From positions 496,001 to 560,000 of the forward strand of contig NZ_JACHIJ010000001.1 in the NCBI RefSeq assembly GCF_014203115.1: a stretch of 64,000 bases of DNA, in the 5' to 3' direction. Below are positions 18,963 through 27,108 of this stretch, piece by piece. Position numbers and translations under genes: made by a program. The notes beneath the pieces were generated by a model. It did not search any database. It was not told the DNA's origin and worked only from the letters and a program-made list of their open reading frames with translations. Numbering within the stretch: position 1 is the first letter of the stretch; every line of letters begins with the position of its first letter. The stretch comes from Afipia massiliensis (GTDB lineage Bacteria; Pseudomonadota; Alphaproteobacteria; Rhizobiales; Xanthobacteraceae).

Positions 18963-19413
18963 CTGTTACTTCTCCCAACACTTGGTTTACCCAATCAAGC
19001 ACCGGCAAAAAATCATTCGTTAGCTCAAGTTCAATTCCGTGGGGCTGGTCCGGGCTAGAGAACCAAGCAACCACTTCGTTGGGAGCCTTTACATGCAATT
19101 CAAGCGAACGGTTTGCGGTGTGCCATTCGACTTGCAAGTCACCGTCTGGACCAGGCACGATCTGAGGTGCAGGAGTTGTTTCTGGACAGATCCTCTTCAG
19201 CATAAGGAGAGCGAAGTGCGCGTTGTCGAATAAGACAGGATTGCCACGATATCCGTCCCACCCCTTGGGAAGAAGCGTAAGCTCTTGCAGCCTGCGCTTA
19301 ACAGGGTTTATCCAAGCCGAAGTTGCTTCTTCAACAATAATTCGACTCGGCTGCAGCGCCACAAACGAGGCGCCAGCGCCAGAAAACGCCGAATTTGCTG
19401 TGATCGGGCTCAT
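18940..19413 (-). CDS. Hypothetical companion protein, second gene of a TIGR04255-type operon
   Basis: 157 aa, soluble. An N-terminal segment is followed by 'LLPKGWDGYRGNPV', then 'PQIVPGPDGDLQVEWH' and 'RSLELHVKAPNEVVAWF', a beta-rich pattern I associate with small proteins found next to TIGR04255 genes (from memory, not checked). The ATG overlaps the stop of the upstream gene by four bases (ATGA); an ATG five codons earlier is less likely. Function unknown. Confidence 0.72.
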   Translation of the reverse strand: MSPITANSAFSGAGASFVALQPSRIIVEEATSAWINPVKRRLQELTLLPKGWDGYRGNPVLFDNAHFALLMLKRICPETTPAPQIVPGPDGDLQVEWHTANRSLELHVKAPNEVVAWFSSPDQPHGIELELTNDFLPVLDWVNQVLGEVTGVDAAAA

Positions 19414-20228
19414 TTCGTGCGCCCCCATTTCTCGTGGGCTGCGGTCGTAGTTATCCGGATAAATTCCTCAGCAATCATATAGCGACCTCTCTTGATAAAT
19501 TCGAGAGCTGCGGCATCTGTATCTGAGGGAGGCTTCCCTCTCACAGTAAGATTCAACGTCAAAATCTTCCTTCCAGCTGCATCAGCAGAAATAGCAGATT
19601 CGCGATGAAGACGGCCAAAAGCTCGCCCTTCTTCATCCTTGAGTATTGTGCGAATCGCGTAGTTCAATTCATCGACTGCAGGATGATCCGGCGTTAGGAA
19701 TGAGAACCAGTCTTGCGGATAGAATGTTGTAGTGAGTGCCCCAATGGGGATGTGATTTATATACGAAATCTCGCACTGATTGATCATCAATCGCTCATTG
19801 CCACGGCTGCGAAAGTACTCCTGCAACAAAGATATTTCGCGCTCAAACTGAACAATAATAGCTTCAAACCTCGGGTATTCATTTGTACCCGTACCTACCT
19901 TCCGCCAGTTATGAAGCAGTCTATCCGGCTGGAATTGAAGAAGTTGTGCACCAGTCTCTTCTAAAAACCAGAAGCGGTCATGAGCTGCACCCGTCACAAA
20001 GCTGAAGGGTATTTGTTGGACTTGGGGCAGTCCGAACGTCTCGAAAACAGGCGCTAAAGGAGGCTGCTCCTGGACTGTGGGAAAGCCGGCACGAAATAGC
20101 TGCCAAACTTCGTACGCGAAAATTTGTTGGTAGTTCTTGGGAGGCTGGAACTGGATGCCCAGCACCACCTCGTTCAAAGGTGGCATACTGAATTCTGGCA
20201 GCTCTGCTGACGGCTTGGTCACGGCCAT
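19410..20228 (-). CDS. TIGR04255 family protein
   Basis: 272 aa, soluble, unknown function. The N-terminus has the family hallmark 'PPLNEVVLGIQFQP', followed by 'FGLPQVQQIPFSF', 'FEREISLLQEYF', 'CEISYINHIPIG' and a C-terminal 'IKRGRYMIAEEFIRIT' segment. The ATG at 20228 is chosen over a TTG at 20249. First gene of three overlapping ones; GC is visibly lower than the host average, which points to horizontal acquisition. The family is sporadic in bacteria and often in variable regions; a defence role is only a guess. Confidence 0.82.
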   Translation of the reverse strand: MAVTKPSAELPEFSMPPLNEVVLGIQFQPPKNYQQIFAYEVWQLFRAGFPTVQEQPPLAPVFETFGLPQVQQIPFSFVTGAAHDRFWFLEETGAQLLQFQPDRLLHNWRKVGTGTNEYPRFEAIIVQFEREISLLQEYFRSRGNERLMINQCEISYINHIPIGALTTTFYPQDWFSFLTPDHPAVDELNYAIRTILKDEEGRAFGRLHRESAISADAAGRKILTLNLTVRGKPPSDTDAAALEFIKRGRYMIAEEFIRITTTAAHEKWGRTK

Positions 20229-20426
20229 TACCAAATCACCATGAGCCAACGTGGTTAATAAATTGGAAACTGGTCATTTGTAAGCAAAGGTCAATTGTAG
20301 GTTCACGACCATACCGAAAGCACATAGCCCTTCAAAAGGCTAGAGCGCGGGGCGATCTGCATACTATTGTCCTAAGCTTCCCAAGGTCGAGCTATAAAGA
20401 AGATCTGCCCGAGACGGCTTCGGGCC

Positions 20427-20900
20427 CTAGCCCACCGCCGTCCAGGTGCCGTCGGGGTTGCGGCACGCCGTTCCGCGCTCGGCGGTCGGTTGGCCGTTGA
20501 TATAGACGGTATGGGTGAAGGCCCGGCAGCGCGTCCCGCGCTTCGTATAGGCCGGTCCCGGCACGATGTTGCCGTAGCGACCGGACTCCGGATTTCGCCA
20601 ATCCATGGGGACGCCGGGCGCACCCCGGTCGAGGGCATTCATCTCGGCCTCGTAGGCGTACTGGCGATCCTGATCGTCCATCGACGCGCCGATCCGGTTA
20701 CCGATCAGACCGCCAATCGCCGCACCCGCCATTGCCGCCCCGACGCGCTCGCCGGTGCCACCGCCAATGGCCGAGCCGATCAGCGCACCGCTGACCGCAC
20801 CAAGCACCGTGCCGGAATTTTCCTTCGGACCGCCGTCCGCGGCGCAGCCGCCGAGCGCAAGCGTGGCCGCGAGCAAAATAGCTGTCTTTGGATAGAGCAT
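20427..20900 (-). CDS. Glycine-zipper outer-membrane lipoprotein (RT0821/Lpp0805-like)
   Basis: 157 aa. A lipoprotein signal with lipobox 'LGGC' (Cys19) and acidic/Gly residues after it. Residues ~31-72 are a glycine-zipper 2TM-type segment ('GAVSGALIGSAIGGGTGERV', 'GAAIGGLIGNRIG'). The C-terminal domain ('TRCRAFTHTVYINGQ', 'ERGTACRNPDGTW') matches the surface-antigen family of alphaproteobacteria, with a possible disulfide pair. Likely anchored in the outer membrane; role in envelope structure not known. Confidence 0.87.
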   Translation of the reverse strand: MLYPKTAILLAATLALGGCAADGGPKENSGTVLGAVSGALIGSAIGGGTGERVGAAMAGAAIGGLIGNRIGASMDDQDRQYAYEAEMNALDRGAPGVPMDWRNPESGRYGNIVPGPAYTKRGTRCRAFTHTVYINGQPTAERGTACRNPDGTWTAVG

Positions 20901-20984
20901 GCGGTCGTCCCCAAATTCGTGGCGGACGAAGATCGTCCGGCGGGCGCCGTTGGAACGGACGAATGGGGCGACAGAGCGGCGGTT

Positions 20985-22385
20985 TTACACCCCTGGCAAC
21001 ACGAGTTCCGCCCGCAAACCGCCGATCGGGGCGGCGCCGAGCGTAAGGCTGCCGCCGTAAAGCTGGGCCAGATCGGTGACGATCGACAGGCCGAGGCCCG
21101 AGCCCGGCTTGGTCTCGTCCAGCCGCTGGCCGCGGCGGGCCACCTGGGTTCGCTCGGTGGGTGACAGTCCCGGGCCGTCGTCATCGACAATGATGCGCAG
21201 GACAGGATCGGGCGCATTCGCGGCCGAGCGCTCCACCATCACCTCGACGCGCACTTGCTGACCGGCCCACTTGCAGGCGTTGTCGACGAGGTTGCCGGCC
21301 ATCTCCTCGAAATCCTGCCGCTCGCCGCGAAACTTCGCGCCGGCATGGATTTCGCTGTCGATGAGGATATCCCGGTCGCGATGGATTTTCTCCATCGTCC
21401 GCGCCAGCGCCTCGATCACCGGCGCGACCTCGGTGACAGTGCCGATGGTGGTGACACGCGCAGCGATGCGCGCGCGCTCCAGATGATGCGCGACCTGATC
21501 GCGCATGATGTTGGTCTGTTCCAGAACCTTGGCAGCGAACGGATCGCCGCGGTTGATCCCCGCCTCATTGACGATGACAGAGAGCGGCGTCTTGATCGCG
21601 TGCGCCAGATTGCCGACATGGGTGCGCGACCGCTCCACAATGGCCCTGTTCGCATCGAGCAGTGCATTGGTCTCGCGCGCCAGCGGCGCGATCTCCTCCG
21701 GAAACTCGCCCTCCAGCCGCTCCGCCTGCCCCGAGCGGATGGCGGCGAGCGAACTGGAAATCCGCTTGAGCGGCGCGAGGCCGAAACGCACCTGAAAGAT
21801 CGTGGTCAGCAGCAGGCCGACAGTCAGCGCTGCGAACGTCCCAGCCAGATACGTGTTGAAGGCCCAGGTTTCCTCGGAAATCTCGGTGGCGTCGCCTGCC
21901 ACGCTCGCGAGATATTTTCCCTCGGTGCCGAGATCGACCGGCCGCTCCACCATGCGCAGATTCTGGTTTTCCGGACCTGTCACGTAGCCCAGCCGCACGC
22001 CGGACTGATCGAGTTCGACGCCTTGATCTTCGAGCTTCGGCAACGAGGCATCCCAGAGCGAGCGTGACGCGCGCACCTCAGGCTTGTCGCCGTCGGTGCG
22101 CGCCATGCGCCAGTACCAGCCGGACAGCGGCAGTTCGAACAGCGGTTCGCCGAGCGACTGCACGGATCTTTCGGACTTGTCGCTCTTGTCGTTCGGATCG
22201 TCAGGCTGCGCCGCTTCGGCGATCAGCGTGCGGAGATAGAAGTTAAGCCGGCGGTCGAAGGCGCGCTCTGTCGAGCGCTTGTAGACCGTCGACAGCACGA
22301 CGCCGGTGATGACGAGGATCAGGACCACCCAGGCCGTCGCGGACAGGAACAGGCGTGTCGCGAGAGATTTCGTGCGACCGTTCAA
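20985..22385 (-). CDS. feuQ: FeuQ-like sensor histidine kinase
   Basis: 466 aa inner-membrane sensor. TM1 at ~10-32, a ~145-residue periplasmic sensor domain, TM2 (~185-205), a HAMP-like linker, a degenerate H-box region 'VGNLAHAIKTPLSVIVNEAG' with phospho-acceptor His, and HATPase boxes ('NLVDNACKWAG', 'DDDGPGL', 'GSGLGLSIVTDL'). The whole layout is that of PhoQ/FeuQ-type kinases. The start is taken as TTG at 22385 because GGGGAGAA lies just upstream; further upstream the frame runs into a dispersed repeat. Lies behind its partner regulator. The feu name is by similarity. Confidence 0.82.
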   Translation of the reverse strand: MNGRTKSLATRLFLSATAWVVLILVITGVVLSTVYKRSTERAFDRRLNFYLRTLIAEAAQPDDPNDKSDKSERSVQSLGEPLFELPLSGWYWRMARTDGDKPEVRASRSLWDASLPKLEDQGVELDQSGVRLGYVTGPENQNLRMVERPVDLGTEGKYLASVAGDATEISEETWAFNTYLAGTFAALTVGLLLTTIFQVRFGLAPLKRISSSLAAIRSGQAERLEGEFPEEIAPLARETNALLDANRAIVERSRTHVGNLAHAIKTPLSVIVNEAGINRGDPFAAKVLEQTNIMRDQVAHHLERARIAARVTTIGTVTEVAPVIEALARTMEKIHRDRDILIDSEIHAGAKFRGERQDFEEMAGNLVDNACKWAGQQVRVEVMVERSAANAPDPVLRIIVDDDGPGLSPTERTQVARRGQRLDETKPGSGLGLSIVTDLAQLYGGSLTLGAAPIGGLRAELVLPGV

Positions 22386-22420
22386 GAATTCTCCCCGTGC
22401 TTGAAGCGCGTCCAACCGCG

Positions 22421-22505
22421 CGTCATTGCGAGGAGCGCTCGCGACGACGCAATCCAGCTTTTCGGGCTCCGGGACTGGATTGCTTCGCTCCGCTCGCAAT
22501 GACGG
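22421..22505. repeat. Dispersed palindromic repeat, family R2 (copy 1)
   Basis: Inverted arms 'cgtcattgcgagg' and 'gctcgcaatgacg', with 'actggattgcttcg' inside. A similar copy occupies 34683-34764. It lies between the FeuP-like and FeuQ-like genes, where it could fold in the mRNA and lower expression of the kinase. Confidence 0.8.
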
Positions 22506-22543
22506 CGTGGCAGGATTTCACTCCAGCCTGAACAGATCAAGCT

Positions 22544-23221
22544 TTAGCTCGCATTGGTCACGGGCGGCGGCGTCAGCAGATAGCCGAGGCCGCGCACGGT
22601 CTGGATGATGTCGACGTCGAGCTTCTTGCGGATGCGCCCGACGAACACCTCGATGGTGTTGCTATCGCGGTCGAAGTCCTGGTCGTACAGGTGCTCGACC
22701 AGTTCTGTGCGTGAGACCACGCGGCCGGAATGGTGCATCAGATAGGCCAGCAGCCGGTATTCGTGCGACGTCATCTTGATGGGATTGCCGTTGACGCTGA
22801 CGCGGTTGGTGCGGGTATCCAGCATCACCGGCCCGCAGGTCAGTTCGGACTGGGCATGCCCGGCGCTTCGCCGCAGCAACGCGCGAATCCGAGCCAGCAC
22901 TTCCTCGAGATGGAAAGGCTTGGCCACGTAGTCGTCGGCACCGGCATCGAAGCCCTGCACCTTGTCGCTCCAGCGGTCGCGCGCGGTCAGGATCAGCACC
23001 GGCATGGTGCGCTTGTTGCGCCGCCAGGCCTCCAGCACCGAAATGCCGTCCATCTTCGGCAGGCCGATGTCGAGCACCACCGCGTCGTAAGGCTCGCTGT
23101 CGCCGAGGAAATGCCCCTCCTCGCCGTCGAATGCACGGTCAACGACATAGCCCGCATCCGACAAAGCCGTCGTCAGCTGGCGGTTGAGATCGGGATCGTC
23201 TTCAACAACGAGAAGGCGCAA
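22544..23221 (-). CDS. feuP: FeuP-like OmpR-family response regulator
   Basis: 225 aa. Receiver with 'VVEDDPDLNRQ', phospho-acceptor Asp in 'AVVLDIGLPKMDG' and switch Lys in 'YVAKPFHLEEV'; winged-helix DNA-binding domain with 'KMTSHEYRLLAYLMHHSGRV' and 'NTIEVFVGRIRKKL'. This pattern is close to PhoP/FeuP regulators of Rhizobiales. Followed on the same strand by the partner kinase, with a palindromic repeat in the 159-base gap. Gene symbol by similarity only. Confidence 0.88.
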   Translation of the reverse strand: MRLLVVEDDPDLNRQLTTALSDAGYVVDRAFDGEEGHFLGDSEPYDAVVLDIGLPKMDGISVLEAWRRNKRTMPVLILTARDRWSDKVQGFDAGADDYVAKPFHLEEVLARIRALLRRSAGHAQSELTCGPVMLDTRTNRVSVNGNPIKMTSHEYRLLAYLMHHSGRVVSRTELVEHLYDQDFDRDSNTIEVFVGRIRKKLDVDIIQTVRGLGYLLTPPPVTNAS

Positions 23222-23322
23222 CGTCGTCTCCGGATGGTAAGCCTGCGATAGGCTAACATGAACGGTACGGCGGTGAATGCCTCATGAACAAAGTCGTGCC
23301 GGAGATTACTTTTTCTCCATAC

Positions 23323-23895
23323 TCACTTCTTCGTCACCACCGCCTTGACCAGCTTGTCGAGCACGCCGGGCGTACTTTGACCTGTAGCTGCGCAGACCTT
23401 TTCGCGGGTCCGGCCGCTCATGTAGACGCCTAACACGCCGAATCGGAAGCCCCAATAGCTGACCAGGAGGCCGGTCGCGCCGATCAGCGCGTTGATCGCC
23501 GTCATGTCACCGGTCCAGAATTCGTGCACCAGAACGACCCAGAGAGCTGCGCACTCAAGAGTCAATTCCAGCGCGTAAAGCGGACGCCACCAGCGCTGCA
23601 GCGCATCCTCGCTGGCGAGTTCCGCGCGGATTGTCGCCTGCGTTTCGGCGACCGAACCGCGCACGGCCTCGGCTTCGGCGCGGACGGCTTCGGCCCAGAC
23701 ATTCTCTGCCTGCGCAATCTGGTCCGCACTGCTCGTCGTCAGCGCCTTGCCGACCGCTTCGGGCGTCGCGTCGGACGCGCCGACCACCTCCGCGAGAATA
23801 CGACCGGCTGCACCACCCAGCGGACCGCCGAGCGCCGTCCCGAGAATAGGCGCGCCGAGCCCTATCACCTGCTTCGCAATGTCACCCCAATTCAT
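23323..23895 (-). CDS. GTA-type 3TM holin
   Basis: 190 aa. Small membrane protein of the GTA_holin_3TM family. An N-terminal Gly-rich stretch ('IGLGAPILGTALGGPLGG'), an acidic/Ala-rich helix, then two clear hydrophobic segments (~110-130 and ~138-160) and a basic tail. It would permeabilise the inner membrane so that the muramidase can reach the wall. The start at 23895 ('MNWGDIAKQV') is preferred to a longer one at 23958. Last gene of the lysis cassette, separated from the muramidase gene by a repeat. Confidence 0.85.
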   Translation of the reverse strand: MNWGDIAKQVIGLGAPILGTALGGPLGGAAGRILAEVVGASDATPEAVGKALTTSSADQIAQAENVWAEAVRAEAEAVRGSVAETQATIRAELASEDALQRWWRPLYALELTLECAALWVVLVHEFWTGDMTAINALIGATGLLVSYWGFRFGVLGVYMSGRTREKVCAATGQSTPGVLDKLVKAVVTKK

Positions 23896-23974
23896 TGGAT
23901 GTCCCTTCCACCAAAATCCGAATGAGAGTTGAACAGCGAGCCCAAGCAAAAACGTCATCGGCGGGCACGATGCG

Positions 23975-24090
23975 CTCCCTCTCCCCGCTGGGGAGAGGGT
24001 TGGGGTGAGGGGCTCGAGATGTCAGAATGAAAATTCGCTCCCCTCACCCGCTCACTACGTTCGCGACCTCTCCTCACCGGGGAGAGGTGA
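23975..24090. repeat. Dispersed palindromic repeat, family R4 (copy 1)
   Basis: Paired arms 'ctccctctccccgctgggga' and 'caccggggagaggtga' with 'ggggtgaggggctcg' / 'gctcccctcaccc' as an inner pair. It overlaps the last codons of the muramidase gene, so the encoded C-terminus is partly repeat-derived. A related element lies at 36121-36262. Confidence 0.75.
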
Positions 24091-24858
24091 AACCGTGAGC
24101 GCCGCTTCCTGATGCGTGCGATGCCGCCAGCGCCAGATGAAAAAGATCGCGAGCGCCGTAATCGCCGCCGCGGCAACGACCAGCGCCGCGATCTCAAGCC
24201 GCGAGGTCGCGACGGCGCTTACCGCGCCCGCCGCGATCACCGCACCTGCGGACGCCGGCCCCGCCGGAATTTTCACAGGCACCACGGCTTTGCCCGGCGA
24301 CGCTTCAGCGGATGCTCTCGCAATCGGCGCAAGCGGACGGCTCTGCGCCATCGCCAATGCCGCGGCGCGCACGCCGTTGACCCGCGCGGTCCAGCCGCGC
24401 CCGAACACCGGAAATGTTTTCAGGGATTTGAGAAACGCGATCCGCTCCGCGCAGATCGCAATCACAAGACCGTCCGCCGCGCGTTCTCGCGCCGCTGCGA
24501 TCACCTCATCGCTGACGACGCTGGTGCTGTCGGACAGCTTCAGCACCCGGCGCAGCACTTTCCCGGTGCGGCCGACGCCCGAATTCACGCCGTAGTCGAA
24601 CACCGCGTAATCGACGCCGGCCGGAAGCTCATCGCAGCGCATCGCATTCCAGTAGCGCTCGCGATAAATCCTGCGCGCGACGCTTTGCGGCAATGCGCGA
24701 ACATCGTCGGCCGTGGCGTTGCCCTTCCAGTAACGCCGCGCATCATTGAGCGTGATGCCGAAATTGGTCGGCCCGCCGGGATCGGACGGATGATCGGTGT
24801 AGCCGCCCTCGTCCTTCAGCAATCGCGTCAGCGCCATTTCATAGGACGCAGCCGCCAT
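24055..24858 (-). CDS. GH108 muramidase (endolysin) with C-terminal membrane segment
   Basis: 267 aa. Residues ~1-95 are a glycoside hydrolase 108 domain: catalytic Glu in 'LLKDEGGYTDHPSDPGGPTN', then 'GITLNDARRY' and 'CDELPAGVDYAVFDYGVNSG'; residues ~95-165 carry the peptidoglycan-binding 3-like region typical of these lysozymes. An Ala-rich linker and a hydrophobic helix (~225-247) follow, so the enzyme may be tethered to the inner membrane. It would degrade the host wall at GTA release. Last ~12 residues are encoded by a dispersed repeat. Starts one base after the small membrane protein gene upstream. Confidence 0.88.
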   Translation of the reverse strand: MAAASYEMALTRLLKDEGGYTDHPSDPGGPTNFGITLNDARRYWKGNATADDVRALPQSVARRIYRERYWNAMRCDELPAGVDYAVFDYGVNSGVGRTGKVLRRVLKLSDSTSVVSDEVIAAARERAADGLVIAICAERIAFLKSLKTFPVFGRGWTARVNGVRAAALAMAQSRPLAPIARASAEASPGKAVVPVKIPAGPASAGAVIAAGAVSAVATSRLEIAALVVAAAAITALAIFFIWRWRHRTHQEAALTVSPLPGEERSRT

Positions 24859-24859
24859 C

Positions 24860-24991
24860 TCAGAAGACCCACGCGACGAGCGCGAGCGACGCGATCCACA
24901 CCATCAGCGCGACCTTGGGCCGTGCCGCGACCTGCGTCGCGAGCCATGCCGCAGACGCGGAAAGACGATCACGCAACGACGTGAGGTTCAT
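24860..24991 (-). CDS. Small membrane protein of the lysis cassette
   Basis: 43 aa. Begins 'MNLTSLRDRLSASAAW' and has a hydrophobic segment at ~25-43 ending 'ALVAWVF'. It is immediately upstream of the muramidase gene (one base between stop and the next start) and behind the hairpin at 25010-25033, with GGAGAA before its ATG. Such short single-helix proteins precede the endolysin in related GTA clusters, as I recall. Role could be regulation of the holin or anchoring. Confidence 0.6.
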   Translation of the reverse strand: MNLTSLRDRLSASAAWLATQVAARPKVALMVWIASLALVAWVF

Positions 24992-25009
24992 ACCGGTTCT
25001 CCATGTGAA

Positions 25010-25033
25010 AACGGCCCGCAAGGGCGGGCCGTT
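25010..25033 (-). terminator. Hairpin with T run in front of the lysis cassette
   Basis: Ten-pair perfect stem AACGGCCCGC / GCGGGCCGTT with a four-base loop; on the minus strand it is followed by TTTTCAC. It lies ~18 bases before the small membrane protein ATG. It is an intrinsic terminator or attenuator for minus-strand transcripts arriving from the tail genes. Confidence 0.7.
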
Positions 25034-25147
25034 GGTGCGATATTCGCAGGGGTTATCGTGGTTCGGCCGTCTTGCTCACGTAGATGGCCCGTTCTAAAGG
25101 TAGGCCTTCATCCAGGGCTCACAGGCGGGCGACGAGAGGATATTCGC

Positions 25148-25996
25148 GTGGAATTGACAGGCCAGAACTCACTCGACCACTACCTTGGAGGCGGAATCAA
25201 AGAGGTTGTCGGCTGGCTTTCGCTCACGTCCGCTGAATTTATCGCGCACCTGGCGCGATTCCAGACAAGCATCGGCATCACCGGCGACACGTGCGAGATC
25301 GGAATTCATCACGGGAAACTGTTTCTCATTCTTGCAAATGTGACATCCGGCAACGAACGCGCCGTCGCCGTCGATATCTTCAGCGATCAGCACAAGAACG
25401 TTGACCAATCCGGCTACGGTGACCGCGAGATATTCGAGGGCCATCTCCGGAAGTTCGCGCCTCACTCGGCTGTCGATATCGTTCAGGAGTCGAGCCTCGA
25501 TCTGACAAACTCGGACTTCGCGAAGCGCAAGTTCAGGATGTTCTCGGTCGACGGGGGGCACACATCCGAGATCACGCAAAACGATCTCGCTCTGGCACAG
25601 ACTTGCGCGATCCCCGGCTCAATCGTTGTGCTCGACGATATCCTCAATTCGCACTGGCTCGGAGTAATCGAAGGTACCGCGAGGTACTTCATAGCCTCAG
25701 GCGGCCTGGTGCCTTTCGCCATTTCTCCCAACAAACTCTATCTAACGACGTCAGATGACTTCGCCAGACGGTATGCGGATGAACTCAAGCGCGCCTTTAA
25801 GGACGCCATCAGCAAGGAGCCGGTTGAGTTCTTTGGTTCACAACTGGTCGTCTTTGGCGAGCGCCCTTCGCATTGGCACGTCCCCCCGGCTGAGCTTGAA
25901 CTTGCCAGGGCGCGGCACGAACTCACCACGATCCGGAATACCATTTCCTGGAGAATAACCGCGCCGCTGAGGTGGGTCAGGTCAGCGTTCTCGTAA
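25148..25996 (+). CDS. Class I SAM-dependent methyltransferase-like protein (Methyltransf_24/CmcI type)
   Basis: 282 aa, cytosolic. A Rossmann-like core is visible: 'TCEIGIHHGKLFLILANVTS' (motif I analogue), 'AVAVDIFSDQH', 'FRMFSVDGGHTSEITQNDLA' and 'GSIVVLDDILNSHWLGV', the set found in glycan or cephalosporin-hydroxylase-like methyltransferases. The C-terminus has the 'TISWRITAPLRWV' tail common in Rhizobiales glycan-modifying enzymes. GTG start at 25148 is chosen from the GAGAGG before it. First of three plus-strand genes inserted between GTA fibre and lysis genes; substrate unknown, probably a surface sugar. Confidence 0.7.
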   Translation: MELTGQNSLDHYLGGGIKEVVGWLSLTSAEFIAHLARFQTSIGITGDTCEIGIHHGKLFLILANVTSGNERAVAVDIFSDQHKNVDQSGYGDREIFEGHLRKFAPHSAVDIVQESSLDLTNSDFAKRKFRMFSVDGGHTSEITQNDLALAQTCAIPGSIVVLDDILNSHWLGVIEGTARYFIASGGLVPFAISPNKLYLTTSDDFARRYADELKRAFKDAISKEPVEFFGSQLVVFGERPSHWHVPPAELELARARHELTTIRNTISWRITAPLRWVRSAFS

Positions 25997-26093
25997 ACTG
26001 GAGCCAGCGCATTTAGCGGAGCGCGGCTGGGTCTCCCGGTTGCGCGCCGCTAGGCCTCGCATCATGGCGATGATGCCAGGCGCTAGCGAGAGT

Positions 26094-26162
26094 TCAGAGG
26101 CAGATGAACCAGCCGAACACGGCCACAAGCGTCAGAAGGATTCCGATGGCAGGCCAGCGCAT
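26094..26162 (-). CDS. Possible 22-residue hydrophobic peptide
   Basis: Minus-strand frame encoding 'MRWPAIGILLTLVAVFGW' plus four residues, a single hydrophobic helix, with GGAG ~9 bases before the ATG. The only support is its composition and ribosome binding site. It points toward the lysis cassette like the GTA genes, so it could be a relict of the native cluster. The start of the peptide lies in a 32-base repeat whose second copy does not encode a helix. Confidence 0.22.
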   Translation of the reverse strand: MRWPAIGILLTLVAVFGWFICL

Positions 26163-26183
26163 CGGCTTGGCTCCATAGGTTCG
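26152..26183. repeat. ~32-base direct repeat upstream of the methyltransferase gene
   Basis: 'ggccagcgcat' followed by 'ggcttggctccataggttcg'. Matches 27109-27140 with two substitutions and a small indel. The pair brackets the gene at 26315-27031. Confidence 0.6.
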
Positions 26184-26314
26184 CGATCCGCGAGGGCGTG
26201 GTTTGCTTCAATGTTGGGGCTATTGCGATCCGGTGAGATTGCCGCTTGCGCGACGCGTGCTAAGGTGATCACGCGCTGGGCGGCGTAATTGACGCCGCAG
26301 TCAGAGGAACCCAG

Positions 26315-27031
26315 ATGCCACAATCTACAAGCAGCTTGAACGAAGTTTTCGCACGGCGAGCAATAGCGAACTCAAACTATCCATCAGAGCTTGTGACTGG
26401 ATTGAATCAGAAAACCATCGAAACTTTCGCGCGCTCAGGCTGCAAGAGATTTGCCGAATTTGGCGTGAATCTTGGAGCAACAACATTAGAAATCGCGAAG
26501 CATCTAAAAGGTGATGGCGAGATCTATCTCTTTGATTACCAGTACAATGTGGACTACGTAGGCGAGCTTCTTCAGTCCAATGGTTTCTCGAATTTTTATC
26601 GATTTGGATCGAGCTCAAAGCTTCTGGACAGTTACAACTGGCCCCTTTCCCAACTATTAGAAAAACAATCCGGCCCGCGGTTCGATTACTGTTTTCTGGA
26701 TGGTGCCCACATTTGGAACATCGATGCATTGACCTTTTTCTTGGTTGATCGACTTCTGGCAGTGGGCGGCTATGTCGATTTTGACGACTACAATTGGAGC
26801 CTAGCAATATCTCCTACACTTGCACCGCACCTTTTTCCGAAGACTTCCGAATTCTACACCGACGAACAGATCAAGGACCGCCAAGTGAAGCGGGTCGTCG
26901 ATCTACTTGTTAAAACTTGCCCTCGCTACGTCGAGATCGTCGAAAACAAAATCTATCAAAAAATCGCCAACGAAGGAGAATCCTCCTCGTTCGCTAAGCT
27001 GCGCTCAATTTGGCGACGGCTCGTGAGTTAG
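26315..27031 (+). CDS. Class I SAM-dependent methyltransferase, lower GC
   Basis: 238 aa, cytosolic. The Rossmann signature is 'KRFAEFGVNLGATTLEIAKH', then 'GEIYLFDYQYNVDYV', 'FDYCFLDGAHIWNIDALTFF' and 'GGYVDFDDYNWSLA', matching Methyltransf_24-type enzymes. A C-terminal basic helix ends 'SIWRRLVS'. Codon use is clearly more AT-rich than the GTA genes, which suggests recent acquisition. It is flanked by ~32-base direct repeats. Substrate unknown; neighbours suggest surface glycan. Confidence 0.78.
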   Translation: MPQSTSSLNEVFARRAIANSNYPSELVTGLNQKTIETFARSGCKRFAEFGVNLGATTLEIAKHLKGDGEIYLFDYQYNVDYVGELLQSNGFSNFYRFGSSSKLLDSYNWPLSQLLEKQSGPRFDYCFLDGAHIWNIDALTFFLVDRLLAVGGYVDFDDYNWSLAISPTLAPHLFPKTSEFYTDEQIKDRQVKRVVDLLVKTCPRYVEIVENKIYQKIANEGESSSFAKLRSIWRRLVS

Positions 27032-27108
27032 TTTGTCCGCGACCTTTGATTATCATTGCTCGCTGCGCCTCGACAACATTGCGCGCCTCTCAATTCCAGC
27101 GACGGACC

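Larger units (their letters stand above)
25997..26314. other. Intergenic region between two methyltransferase-like genes
   Basis: About 320 bases. Holds a possible 22-codon minus-strand hydrophobic peptide and one copy of a ~32-base direct repeat. No other coding signal was seen; the 3' third is probably the promoter of the next gene. Confidence 0.55.

Noticed and set aside
18528-20228. TIGR04255 operon considered as a known restriction, CRISPR or Abi system
   Set aside because: No nuclease, methylase, NTPase or HEPN-type motif is visible in any of the three proteins.
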